Positions 1-7,687 of a stretch of 19,931 nucleotides of DNA are shown here, piece by piece; the stretch's first letter is position 1; each line of letters opens with the position of its first letter. This stretch comes from Lachnospiraceae bacterium (GTDB lineage: Bacteria > Bacillota > Clostridia > Lachnospirales > Anaerotignaceae). The notes below the pieces were generated by a model. It was not told the origin of the DNA. It saw nothing but the letters and a program-made list of their open reading frames with translations, and searched no databases. Location of the stretch: assembly GCA_028695945.1 (NCBI GenBank), contig JAQVIB010000006.1, positions 1 through 19,931 of the forward strand, read 5' to 3'. The translations under genes and the position numbers were made by a program.

Positions 1-40
1 ATTTACAACAAAATTTGAATTATTCTGGAAATTAAATAAA

Positions 41-87
41 AAAACTGTGATACCCTTAGCATTGTAATCTAATGGAATCGCAGTTTT
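41..87 (-). terminator. Terminator of the chemotaxis receptor gene
   Basis: Positions 41-54 pair with 74-87 (about 13 pairs, one G-T wobble and one mismatch). Read on the minus strand the hairpin ends in a run of seven T, directly downstream of the receptor stop codon. It has the form of a Rho-independent terminator. Confidence 0.75.
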
Positions 88-109
88 CTTTGTTATTTAA
101 TTTTTATAA

Positions 110-1798
110 TTAATCCTGACGCAATTTAAATTTAGAAATCAACTCTTTTAGCATCTGAGCCTGTGCTGATAATTCTTCGCTTGCCGCAGCACTTTCCTCA
201 GCAGTTGCACTGTTTGTTTGAACAACTGCAGAAATTTGGTCAACACCAATATTTACCTGTGAAACAGATTCAGCTTGTTGGTCAGAAGCTTCTGCAATTT
301 TATCAATTAAAGCAACTGCCTCATAAGTTACCTTTGCACTATTGTCCAAAGCCTTTGCTGTAGAATCTGCAATTTTAGAGCCATTTTGCACTGCAACAAT
401 AGTTTCTTCAATTAGGTTTGTTGTGCTTTGTGCTGCTTCAGCAGATTTACTGGCAAGATTTCTTACCTCGTCTGCAACCACTGCAAAGCCTTTTCCTGCC
501 GAACCAGCCCTTGCTGCTTCAACTGCTGCATTTAAAGCCAAAATATTTGTTTGGAATGCAATATCCTCAATAACTTTAATAATTTTTGAAATTTCAGATG
601 ACTTTGAAGAAATTTCCTCCATTGCATCCACCATATCTTTCATCTGCTCATTGCTTCTAGATATTTCCGCACCTGCCTCTGAAGCACTGGTATTTGCCAT
701 CCTTGCATTTTCTGCATTATGCTGCACCTGGTCAGAAATTTCCGCTATTGCCGACGATAATTCTTCAATTGAACTTGCCTGTTCTGTTGTACCTTGTGAA
801 AGTTCCTGTGCTCCGCTTGATACTTGGTCTGAACCGCTGGCAACTTGGTCACTTGCAATACCTATGCTAGAAAGAGTACTGCTTAATGTTCTGTTAATTC
901 CACGCATGGCTTTTAATAAATGTTCATATTCTCCAACATATTTTTCTTCACACGTTGTTTTTATCACAAAATTGCTATCTGCCATTTCTCCTAGCAAATA
1001 CTGAATATCTTGAATTATAGTTTTAAGGTCTAAAGTCATATTGGTGAAGGTCTTTGCAATTTCACCAACCTCGTCATTAGAATCATAGTCTATTGTTATA
1101 TCCAAGTTACCGTTAGCAATTCCATTTGCTGCATTGTTTATTTCCTTTATTGGCTTTACAATCATTCTAACAATAACTGTAGCTAATACAATAGAACCAC
1201 CAATGGCAGCTGCTAAAATTAACAAAGTAAGTACAATAGCTAATTCAAATAACTTAACTCCATTATCCCGTTCCTTTTCCACACCATCTTTATTAAACTC
1301 AGCTATTTCCAAGCATTTATTGGATACATCATCAAATAAGGTTCTGGATTCACCAAGCATCATCTCCATTGCAACATCCGTTTGGTTTTTTTTGCTAAGT
1401 TCCAGCACTTTATTACTAATTGCAACGTACTGTTCCCATTCGTTTTTTGCAGTCTCTAGTAATTTTCGGTCAGTTTCTTCCGCAATCAAAGACTCATATG
1501 TATTAAACATGCTTTCCAGTTCATTTCTCTTTGCTTCTATTTTCTGGTCATATTCCTTTTTTTTGTCACTGTTTTTGGAAATTATATGTCCTAACTCGTA
1601 AATTCTGTAGTCAGATGTCATAGTATTAATTTCCTCAGACACAATTACAGCTGGCAACCATTCCTCACTAATAGTAGTCGTTGAATCATTCATTTGCTTC
1701 ATAAGCACCAAAGAGCTAATGCCGATTACTACCAAACAAAATATTAAACTTGCAACCAGTAAAAATAATTTTTTCCCTATCTTCAATTGCTTAATCAA
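110..1798 (-). CDS. Methyl-accepting chemotaxis protein (membrane receptor)
   Basis: This 562-aa transmembrane receptor should sense an extracellular signal and control CheA/CheW and so flagellar rotation. In order: a short cytoplasmic start, a first membrane helix (about residues 10-33), an extracellular helical sensor of about 150 residues resembling a four-helix-bundle MCP domain, a second membrane helix (about 186-210), a HAMP linker (about 211-265) and a long coiled-coil signalling domain. The highly conserved hairpin tip is at about 413-447 (AFQTNILALNAAVEAARAG, then GFAVVADEVR). There is no C-terminal pentapeptide tether for CheR/CheB. The start is TTG, chosen because AGGGG lies 8 bases upstream and the next residues form the expected membrane anchor. 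No chemotaxis operon is adjacent, so this is an orphan receptor. The ligand cannot be read from the sequence. Confidence 0.95.
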   Translation of the reverse strand: MIKQLKIGKKLFLLVASLIFCLVVIGISSLVLMKQMNDSTTTISEEWLPAVIVSEEINTMTSDYRIYELGHIISKNSDKKKEYDQKIEAKRNELESMFNTYESLIAEETDRKLLETAKNEWEQYVAISNKVLELSKKNQTDVAMEMMLGESRTLFDDVSNKCLEIAEFNKDGVEKERDNGVKLFELAIVLTLLILAAAIGGSIVLATVIVRMIVKPIKEINNAANGIANGNLDITIDYDSNDEVGEIAKTFTNMTLDLKTIIQDIQYLLGEMADSNFVIKTTCEEKYVGEYEHLLKAMRGINRTLSSTLSSIGIASDQVASGSDQVSSGAQELSQGTTEQASSIEELSSAIAEISDQVQHNAENARMANTSASEAGAEISRSNEQMKDMVDAMEEISSKSSEISKIIKVIEDIAFQTNILALNAAVEAARAGSAGKGFAVVADEVRNLASKSAEAAQSTTNLIEETIVAVQNGSKIADSTAKALDNSAKVTYEAVALIDKIAEASDQQAESVSQVNIGVDQISAVVQTNSATAEESAAASEELSAQAQMLKELISKFKLRQD

Positions 1799-2161
1799 AA
1801 TAACAACCCCTTAATAATAAATTCTAAAATTATAAGTTCTTTTTTTGTATAGCTACTATTAAATTTGCTTATTACAGCTTTTTTCCAAACCCTACCTGAA
1901 TAATTTTCTCCTCCTTCTATATTTTCCTTATTAGTTTTTTCCTTTAGAATTTCTATTTACACTATTGTAGTTACGCCCTGTTTATTCGGCGTGAACCTAT
2001 CAATAGGCAATATATTAATTTTTGTACAATATTTCTACTGCTCTTTCATTACAAAACAGTTATAAAACAGTGACATTTTTGCAAAATTAAGTTGTAGCCA
2101 TAGCATATCTGTGACTAACTAAATTATTTTTTAAATTTCTTTAGAATGTTAACTTTTTTTA

Positions 2162-2189
2162 TTGACAGTACCGTTATATGTCTTATACT
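2162..2189 (+). promoter_or_regulatory. Candidate promoter upstream of PAS-SARP gene
   Basis: TTGACA (2162-2167), a 16-base spacer and TATACT (2184-2189) match the vegetative sigma-A consensus. It would give a leader of about 210 bases before the start at 2407, so it may be the distal of two promoters or may serve an unannotated transcript. Confidence 0.45.
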
Positions 2190-2353
2190 TGGATACATAT
2201 ACATTCCACCACAGTACTGCATAATTCGACACGAGAGAACACGCACTTGCCTAAGCTCAAAAAACAAATAACGCACTAGTAATTTATTTTATTTTTTTTC
2301 ACCTAAAATTCCTAATAAAGTTTTATTATTCCTAACATAATTATATATGATTA

Positions 2354-2381
2354 TTCTAAACATTTTCTAAACATTTATAAT
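2354..2381 (+). promoter_or_regulatory. Tandem 11-bp repeat abutting a TATAAT box
   Basis: TTCTAAACATT occurs twice back to back (2354-2364 and 2365-2375), directly followed by TATAAT (2376-2381). There is no good -35 box at the normal distance, which suggests activator dependence. Direct repeats with an 11-bp period are the typical target of OmpR-like and SARP winged helices, and the gene downstream encodes such a protein. Autoregulation is inferred. Confidence 0.55.
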
Positions 2382-2406
2382 ATGGAATTTTAAGGAGTGA
2401 ATAAAA

Positions 2407-3675
2407 ATGAGCTATTCTAAGAAAAAAAACGATAACCCTAATAATGATTATTGTTGTATTTATTACAAGTTGTTAGTCGAAAATGCAATTGAATGTGTTT
2501 GGGTATATGATTTTACAAATAAATGCTTTAAGTACATAAGTCCGTCCATTTTGCATTTGAGAGGCTTTACTGTAGAGGAGGCAATGCGTCAAAAATTAGA
2601 AGATAGCCTAACGCCTGCCTCACGTTTAAAATCACGCGAAAGTTTAAGGTATTCAAAATTTATTTCTGGTGATAGAAGCTATGAGGTTGTAAACGATATT
2701 AGTGAGTTTGAACAATACTGCAAAGATGGGTCCATAAAGACAATGGAAATTTCTACACGATTAGCCTTTAACGAAAATACTAACGCTGTGGAAATCTTTG
2801 GTGCGTCCAGAGATATTACACACAGGAAACAATACGAAAATGAATTGCTGAAAAAGCTGAAATCCCTTACCGAAAAAATTGTAGAACCTAAACAATATCG
2901 GGATGAAACAGTTTCTATGCTAAGGGTATATTTCTTTGATAAATTCACAGTTTATGGTGTAAATCAAACAAATCCTTTGAAGTGGCGTACAAGAAAAACA
3001 GAAGAGTTATTTGCATTTCTATTACACAAGGAAAATAAAAAAATATCAAAATGCGAAATATGTGATACTTTGTGGCCAAATACTCCGCCAATTAAAGCCA
3101 CTACATATTTTCACACAACACTTTATAACATGAAAAAAGATTTAAACTCAGCAGGTATTGAAATAAAAATCAATTCCATTAACGGTTACTATTTTTATGA
3201 ACTGCCAACATATTATTCAGATATATTAGAATTTAAAAATATTTTAAACAATACATTTCTTCCTTTCGACAGCGTTGATTATGCGTCCGCTGCTAATTAC
3301 GAACGGTTAGTTTCCCTTTACAAAGGTGACTACCTTAACAACAATGATTACCCATGGTCTTTTTCTGAAAGCACCTTATATCGCCAGCAATTTGAGCATG
3401 CATCACTTGCTTTATCTCATTATTATTTTTTGATTTTTGATTATGATAGTGCAAAAAAAATTCTAATGAGATTAATTGATATTGATAACCTAAATGAAAA
3501 TTTTCATGAGCTTCTTTTAAAAATTTATTTAAATGAAAAAGATTATTCATCATTTATATCCCATTACTCAAATATAGAAAATTTGTTGCTAAATGAACTT
3601 GGTACTTACCCAAATAGTTCTATACAAAATCTTTACAAAATAATGCTTTTACAGAAACATAAGCATAAACCTTAA
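2407..3675 (+). CDS. PAS-domain SARP/BTAD-type transcriptional regulator
   Basis: This 422-aa cytoplasmic protein is a one-component regulator. Residues about 20-140 form a PAS sensor fold ending in the usual GASRDITHRK segment. A short helical linker follows, then a winged helix of the OmpR/SARP type (about 171-265, with WRTRKTEELFAFLLH and a typical LW...TTYFHTTLYNMKKDL recognition region), then a bacterial transcriptional activator (BTAD) helical repeat domain (about 268-415, with LYKGDYL and NELGTYP). There is no receiver or kinase domain. The ATG at 2407 has AAGGAG about 8 bases upstream. The ligand of the PAS domain and the target genes are unknown. Neighbouring signalling genes give only a weak hint of a shared sensory role. 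SARP proteins usually activate transcription from tandem repeats, and one such repeat lies in this gene's own promoter. Confidence 0.85.
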   Translation: MSYSKKKNDNPNNDYCCIYYKLLVENAIECVWVYDFTNKCFKYISPSILHLRGFTVEEAMRQKLEDSLTPASRLKSRESLRYSKFISGDRSYEVVNDISEFEQYCKDGSIKTMEISTRLAFNENTNAVEIFGASRDITHRKQYENELLKKLKSLTEKIVEPKQYRDETVSMLRVYFFDKFTVYGVNQTNPLKWRTRKTEELFAFLLHKENKKISKCEICDTLWPNTPPIKATTYFHTTLYNMKKDLNSAGIEIKINSINGYYFYELPTYYSDILEFKNILNNTFLPFDSVDYASAANYERLVSLYKGDYLNNNDYPWSFSESTLYRQQFEHASLALSHYYFLIFDYDSAKKILMRLIDIDNLNENFHELLLKIYLNEKDYSSFISHYSNIENLLLNELGTYPNSSIQNLYKIMLLQKHKHKP

Positions 3676-3735
3676 TACATCATTTATAAAGATTTTGATA
3701 AACATAAATTATATAATTCCTTAATACAATAATAA

Positions 3736-3758
3736 AAGCGGCTCATTTTGGGTCGCTT
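3736..3758 (-). terminator. Terminator between convergent genes
   Basis: AAGCGGCTC (3736-3744) pairs with GGGTCGCTT (3750-3758), with two wobbles and a 5-base loop. On the minus strand it is followed by TTTTATTATT, so it best serves the cyclic-di-GMP gene. On the plus strand the T-run is poor. Confidence 0.6.
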
Positions 3759-3789
3759 CTGCATATATAAAACCACTTCCCTTTAAAAA

Positions 3790-4560
3790 TCATATACTTG
3801 GACTGTTGGCAACTTCTATGGCATTTCCTGATTTTAACTTGCATTTTTTCTTAGTAAGCGCAATTGTTTTGGACAATTGCTCAACCGATTGGTAATCTCC
3901 ATCTTTATTTGTTATAACAGCAATGGACAGTGTAGTAATTGGAAAATTTTCCACAAAACCGTTTCTGTTTTTGGAAACAATATATCCTCGTTCCCAATCT
4001 TCAATTAAATATAACGGTCTAATTAAGCTTTCAAATGACTTTATTATTTCTTCGCAAAGAGAAATAACATTTGTTCTTTTTGCAATAATTACAAAGTCAT
4101 CTCCGCCAATGTGACCCAAAAAATCATTTTCGTCACAGTTGGCTTTCATTGCTTTGGAAACCGCAGTAATCATTAAATCACCATTACTAAAGCCATATGC
4201 ATCATTATAGGCCTTAAAATTATCAAGGTCTAAATATATAACTGAAAAAGGTTCTGTAGCTTTTATTGTATCAAAAATTATACTTTGTACTGCCCAGTTC
4301 CCTGGCAAACCTGTAAGCGGACTTGCTTCACTTGCACGTTTTACCCGAACATTTATAGAGGCAATTAGTAAATCCATTACTGTAACAATGCCTAAGAATT
4401 TATTGTTTTTAGTTACAACAATGGAATCATAAATTCTTGAAACATTTCTTTTCATTGCAATATTCGCAACTGCATCTATTGGCATTTTGCAATCAACGCT
4501 TAAATAATCCTTATGTGGAAGCTCCGATATTAACCGCCTTGAACTTAAATTGTAACCAAA
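3790..4560 (-). pseudogene. C-terminal half (CBS + GGDEF) of frameshifted EAL-CBS-GGDEF gene
   Basis: This open frame continues the EAL gene after a frameshift near 4560. Read in frame from 4560 it starts FGYNLSSRRLISELPHKDYL, then gives the second CBS motif (VVTKNNKFLGIVTVMDLL), a SPLTGLPGN segment and a GGDEF domain with active-site motif GGDDF. GGDEF enzymes make cyclic-di-GMP from two GTP. The GGDDF variant keeps the first three positions but has D for E at the fourth, so activity is uncertain. No RxxD inhibitory site is seen in front of it. An internal ATG at 4485 could in theory begin a 231-aa protein, but no ribosome binding site precedes it and it would cut the CBS pair in half. I treat it as the downstream piece of a broken gene. 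A single-base sequencing error is the main alternative. Confidence 0.75.
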
Positions 4561-5549
4561 CTGTCGCTAAATTTGTGAATTAAAGAAGCACGAGTAATCA
4601 TTCCATTAACTGTGTCATCGTCATTAAGAAGGATAATCTCAGTAAAACTTTCATCGTCCTTTATTTTGTGATATACGTCCACCGCTTTTTCTAAGCAAGA
4701 AACAGTATGTTTATTACTGCAAAGCAATTCAACGTCACCAAATAAATTTATCCCTCTTTCAATGTCAGCTTTTTGACGGGCTGCCTTAATCATCATTTTC
4801 AGTTCTGCCGAAAGAGAAGAAAACTTTTCATTAGGTCTGCAAAGGAAAAATCCCTGCCCATAATCAACGCCAATTTCAATTAATGTATTTAATTCCCCCT
4901 CTGTTTCTATACCCTCTGCAATTGTTTTTATGTTTGCTTCCCTGCAAAATTGAACTATGGAAGTAATGGCGGATTTTTTCATTGCATTTGTGTTTACATT
5001 GCGAACGAGCTCTATATCAATTTTTATATAGTCTGGTGAAAAAGAACAAACCCTGTTCATCCCTGAATATCCAGAACCGAAATCATCAATAGCAATATTG
5101 TAATTCTGGTTTTTGTAATGCTCAATAGACGCCGTAAAAATAGGCATAGAATTTATTGCACTTCGCTCTGTTATTTCAAATACAATTTCCTTGGGGTTTA
5201 AACCATATTTCTGCAATGCTTCATAAGTAAAACCTATCTTCATTTCCGAGTCCTGAATTATATTAGGGTCAACATTTAAAAATAATTTTGTATTCAACGG
5301 CTTAGCTGTAGCATTTTGAAGTGCCTTTATTCTGCAAAGCTTTTCCAATTCCCAAAGCTTATTTTCTTTTTCAGCAGTATCAAATAATTCCTGTATACTA
5401 AATTGAGGTGTAGACAAATCTATTCTGCTTAAGGCCTCATAAGCATAAACACTTCCGTCAGAAAGTGAAAAAATTGGCTGATATACCGTTTTAATTTTTT
5501 CTTCTTTAAGTATGTCTTGCAGTCTGCTATAAATTTTAGTTGTTATAAT
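4545..5549 (-). pseudogene. N-terminal half (EAL phosphodiesterase + CBS) of frameshifted gene
   Basis: The frame encodes an EAL cyclic-di-GMP phosphodiesterase with an apparently complete active site: YEAL, NVDP, FEITER, DDFGSG, KID, AEGIE and QGFF. Half of a CBS pair follows, and the frame ends at a TAA (4545) just after the first CBS motif. The domain clearly begins upstream of the only usual in-frame start, a TTG at 5417, because TVYQPIFSLSDGSVYAYEAL lies before it in the same frame. A strong AGGAGG (5559-5554) precedes in-frame ATT (5549) and ATA (5546). ATA is 7 bases away, where a start codon should be. There is no ATG, GTG or TTG there, and an in-frame stop lies just upstream at 5564. 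So the gene seems to have lost its start codon as well as its frame. The native product would have been an EAL-CBS-GGDEF protein of about 585 aa. Confidence 0.75.
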
Positions 5550-5778
5550 ATTTCCTCCTCTTTACTCTTATACTTTCATTATTATTATTTATAACACTGC
5601 TTTGTTAATTTAATAAGCAAAAATATGTAAAATAAGTGTAAAAAATAATGAAGGCAACTTAAAGTCATTCCATATTGAACAAAAATCCACAAATTTGAAT
5701 AAACATCTGAAAGTTTGGGAAAAAAGAGTTCCAAATTTAAATGGTGAATCTGGAATTCATTTTCGCTGTAACGCAAAG

Positions 5779-5828
5779 AAAGTCAGTATTTTCAAGGCTT
5801 TTAAGCCTGATTTGAAAATACTGACTTT
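5779..5828 (-). terminator. Long hairpin, likely terminator
   Basis: Positions 5779-5795 pair perfectly with 5812-5828 (17 bp). Inside, GGCTT/AAGCC forms a second small stem beside a 4-base bulge. It lies downstream of the GntR-RCK_C gene and ends in CTTTCTTT on the minus strand. The stem is longer than a usual terminator. Confidence 0.5.
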
Positions 5829-5843
5829 TATCATACCAGTAGC

Positions 5844-5900
5844 TAAATCAAGTCGTCTTTAGACTTGATTTACATAGCGTAGACTTTGTCTAAACTATGT
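5844..5900. repeat. Two adjacent inverted repeats
   Basis: The first stem is 11 bp (5844-5854 with 5862-5872, 7-base loop). The second pairs ACATAG (5872-5877) with CTATGT (5895-5900) and TAGAC (5880-5884) with GTCTA (5888-5892). Both lie just after the stop codon of the GntR-RCK_C gene and could stabilise or end its mRNA. The T-runs are weak. Confidence 0.5.
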
Positions 5901-5915
5901 AATAACTTAAAGTGA

Positions 5916-6542
5916 TTAATCATTACTTATAAAATTTTGAACCTTAATATAATTTTCTTCTGTACATACAAAATATATAATATCACCAACAAAAAACCCA
6001 ATATATGGACCTGGTGAAATAAATAATTCTTCTCCTCTTCTAACAGCTGTAATTGTTGCTCCTGTATTATACCAAAATTGTAGTTCGTTTATAGTTTTAC
6101 CAAGTATATTACTATTTGGTGGAACTGTTATTTCGTAATTTATGCCAAGATTTATCTTTTTCAAATCTTTAGTATATTCTAAAAGTATATCAATACTTTC
6201 CTCTATTCTTTTTTCTATATTTTCTTTTTCTGCACGCAATTTTTTTAAAGTTAATCTTGCCTCATTCAAATTATTCTTTTCAGAAAATTTTTCTATAAAG
6301 ATATGAGCTTTTTCAATAGATTTAATCTGTATACCGCTTTTTTCATTTACCTTGATAACATCCATATCTTCAAGTAGTGAGGCAGACCTCCTTATAGTTT
6401 CTGGCGAAACACTGTACTCACTTGCCAGTGTGGACCTGCCTCTTAGCTTTGTTCCTTCAGCAAATTCATGACTATCAATTCTTTTAGCAATATCAAGTGC
6501 AATGTTAATATACCTAGGAGTTTTGTTCCTTATAGCATCCAA
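5916..6542 (-). CDS. GntR-type regulator with RCK_C domain (BusR-like c-di-AMP sensor)
   Basis: This 208-aa protein has a GntR winged helix (about residues 8-75; ...STLASEYSVSPETIRRS...), a coiled coil (about 85-130) and a C-terminal RCK_C/TrkA_C domain (about 138-205; VPPNSNILGKTINEL, then ISPGPYIGFFVGDIIYFV). This is the layout of BusR, the tetrameric repressor that binds c-di-AMP through RCK_C and silences compatible-solute uptake in Lactococcus and Streptococcus. The start is TTG (6542) with AGAGGG 7 bases upstream; an in-frame TAG rules out any earlier start. Its own promoter is clear (see 6586-6613). It is divergent from ablB-ablA, which make the osmolyte N-epsilon-acetyl-beta-lysine, so the likely role is osmotic control of that operon. 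c-di-AMP binding is inferred from architecture; another small ligand or a K+-linked signal is possible. Confidence 0.85.
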   Translation of the reverse strand: MDAIRNKTPRYINIALDIAKRIDSHEFAEGTKLRGRSTLASEYSVSPETIRRSASLLEDMDVIKVNEKSGIQIKSIEKAHIFIEKFSEKNNLNEARLTLKKLRAEKENIEKRIEESIDILLEYTKDLKKINLGINYEITVPPNSNILGKTINELQFWYNTGATITAVRRGEELFISPGPYIGFFVGDIIYFVCTEENYIKVQNFISND

Positions 6543-6585
6543 TCCTATCCCTCTTTCGTAAACAAGTTGTATTATTCCAGACCTA

Positions 6586-6613
6586 ATTTTAACACAAAGA
6601 ATTAACCTGTCAA
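6586..6613 (-). promoter_or_regulatory. Promoter of the BusR-like regulator
   Basis: On the minus strand: TTGACA (6613-6608), 16-base spacer, TAAAAT (6591-6586). The predicted transcript starts near 6580, giving a leader of about 38 bases. The -35 lies inside the inverted repeat at 6600-6626. Confidence 0.7.
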
Positions 6614-6626
6614 GGTGGAGTTAATT
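6600..6626. promoter_or_regulatory. Inverted repeat over the regulator's own -35 (candidate operator)
   Basis: AATTAAC (6600-6606) and GTTAATT (6620-6626) are perfect inverted arms around a 13-base centre that contains the -35 box; a smaller ACCT-GTCA-AGGT symmetry lies between them. The position suits autorepression. The arms differ from those of the repeat at 6701-6732. Confidence 0.4.
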
Positions 6627-6692
6627 TGAAGTTTATCATTATGAATTATTATTATTTTGCAAAATAAACAGAAAAATGTAAGAAATAAACAA

Positions 6693-6721
6693 TTTACAAT
6701 CAGGCAACTTAATGTTATACT
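6693..6721 (+). promoter_or_regulatory. Promoter of the ablB-ablA operon
   Basis: TTTACA (6693-6698), a 17-base spacer and TATACT (6716-6721), with TG one base before the -10 (extended -10). Transcription should start near 6728, giving a leader of about 34 bases that ends in AGGAGG before the ATG at 6762. Confidence 0.75.
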
Positions 6722-6732
6722 AAAGTTGTCAG
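6701..6732. promoter_or_regulatory. Inverted repeat covering the ablB promoter (candidate operator)
   Basis: CAGGCAACTT (6701-6710) and AAGTTGTCAG (6723-6732) are inverted copies matching at 8 of 10 positions, 12 bases apart. They flank the -10 and cover the transcription start, a classic repressor position. A further AAGTTGT lies at 6564-6570 in the regulator's leader. Confidence 0.5.
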
Positions 6733-6761
6733 TTTGTTTTATGTAAAGTAAGGAGGTAGTA

Positions 6762-7613
6762 ATGTACGATACTATAGTTAAGTTAGGTAATTCTAAAATT
6801 CAACACGGCCCAAAAAATGATAGAATTTATCTTATACACCTTGCTGTGAAAGATATGCCTGAAATTCTAACTAAGTTGGATGTTATGGCCTATTCTTGTG
6901 GTTATACAAAAATATTTGCAAAAGTTCCAAAAACTCTCTCTAAAGATTTTGGGGAAAAAGGATATGTTACTGAAGCAACAGTAGCTGATTTTTATAGAAA
7001 TACTGAAGACTGCGTTTTTATGTCCAAATTTTTGGATACTAAAAGAAGTGAGCAAGTTAACAGTGTGCAAAACAAAAAAGTGCTTGAAGTTGCATCGTCT
7101 AAAAAACTAAATAGCTCCACAAACCTTCAAGAAAAAGATTTCACACTTGCAGATGGCTTTACCTTTAGAAAAGCAAACCCATCTGACGCACATAAAATGG
7201 CAGAAGTATATTCCAAGGTTTTTGATTCTTACCCCTTCCCCGTTTCTGACGCCAAATATTTAAAAGAAACCATGGACGATAATGTTGTTTACTTTGGTAT
7301 ATGGAATGGCGACCAACTTGTAGCTCTTTCTTCATGCGAAATGTGTATAGAAGATAAAAATGTAGAAATGACTGATTTTGCAATATTGCCACAATATAGG
7401 GGATATAAGTTTTCACTTTTTTTACTTGAACAGATGGAAAAAGAAATGAAAAAGAAAAATATAAATACTGCATATACAATAGCCCGTTCAAACTCTTTTG
7501 GAATGAACTGCACTTTTGCTAAATGTGGATACGCTTTTGGTGGAATGCTTGTGAAAAACACTCAAATTGGTGGCAAAATAGAGGACATGAACGTTTGGTT
7601 TAAGTCAATATAG
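6762..7613 (+). CDS. ablB: Putative beta-lysine N6-acetyltransferase
   Basis: AblB transfers acetyl from acetyl-CoA to the epsilon amino group of beta-lysine, giving N-epsilon-acetyl-beta-lysine, a compatible solute. The 283-aa length and plan fit the AblB family: an N-terminal domain with the opening VKLGNSKIQHGPKNDRIYLI, a variable linker (about 90-130), then a GNAT acetyltransferase domain (about 130-283) with the CoA-binding segment ILPQYRGYKFSLFLL and the ending TQIGGKIEDMNVWFK. The ATG has AGGAGG 5 bases upstream. It is first in a two-gene operon with lysine 2,3-aminomutase, which makes its substrate; a 74-base gap without a terminator separates them. The divergent BusR-like gene probably controls both. 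The gene pair makes a role in lysine fermentation less likely. Confidence 0.88.
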   Translation: MYDTIVKLGNSKIQHGPKNDRIYLIHLAVKDMPEILTKLDVMAYSCGYTKIFAKVPKTLSKDFGEKGYVTEATVADFYRNTEDCVFMSKFLDTKRSEQVNSVQNKKVLEVASSKKLNSSTNLQEKDFTLADGFTFRKANPSDAHKMAEVYSKVFDSYPFPVSDAKYLKETMDDNVVYFGIWNGDQLVALSSCEMCIEDKNVEMTDFAILPQYRGYKFSLFLLEQMEKEMKKKNINTAYTIARSNSFGMNCTFAKCGYAFGGMLVKNTQIGGKIEDMNVWFKSI

Positions 7614-7687
7614 TCTTTCTTAAAATAATATGAAACAATTTCAAATTTGATTATAAAACGTCATTTATAACTAAAAGGAGGTTTTCT

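Larger units (their letters stand above)
1799..2406. other. 608-bp divergent intergenic region
   Basis: This AT-rich spacer separates the receptor (minus) from the PAS-SARP gene (plus). I see no convincing coding sequence. It holds a consensus-like plus-strand promoter (2162-2189), a short palindrome CCTAT-CA-ATAGG at 1996-2007, a pair of AAAACAGT copies 11 bp apart at 2053-2060 and 2064-2071, and a perfect tandem 11-bp repeat next to the PAS-SARP start. A TATAAT on the minus strand near 1832 could serve the receptor but has no good -35. Confidence 0.5.
5550..5915. other. Intergenic region with three successive hairpins
   Basis: No convincing gene. The 5550-5778 part is AT-rich; a minus-strand TGTTATAAA (5595-5587), an extended -10 type, may be the promoter of the EAL-CBS-GGDEF gene. 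The 5779-5900 part is almost wholly made of three inverted repeats, described separately. Confidence 0.5.

Noticed and set aside
342..1601. Long plus-strand open frames opposite the chemotaxis receptor
   Set aside because: They lie antisense to a clear receptor gene, have no ribosome binding site and give low-complexity serine/alanine-rich products.
1975..2007. A motility sigma-factor (sigma-D) promoter for the receptor
   Set aside because: GCCGAATA resembles the -10 but no TAAA-like box lies 15 bases upstream and it is about 180 bp from the start codon.
4545..4565. Programmed frameshifting in the EAL-CBS-GGDEF gene
   Set aside because: No slippery heptamer or nearby stimulatory hairpin is seen at the junction, and the start codon is also lost, so mutation or a sequence error is simpler.
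5415..5417. TTG at 5417 as the native start of the EAL gene
   Set aside because: The EAL domain, including the YEAL motif, extends about 40 residues upstream in the same frame, and no ribosome binding site lies before this TTG.
5585..5776. A 63-aa open frame on the minus strand
   Set aside because: No ribosome binding site, no recognisable protein and very AT-rich; the region is better seen as intergenic.
5790..5806. A third guaA attachment copy in the hairpin at 5779-5828
   Set aside because: It shares TCAAGGCTTTT with the att sites, but only 11 bp in a low-complexity hairpin, with no guaA 3' sequence beside it.
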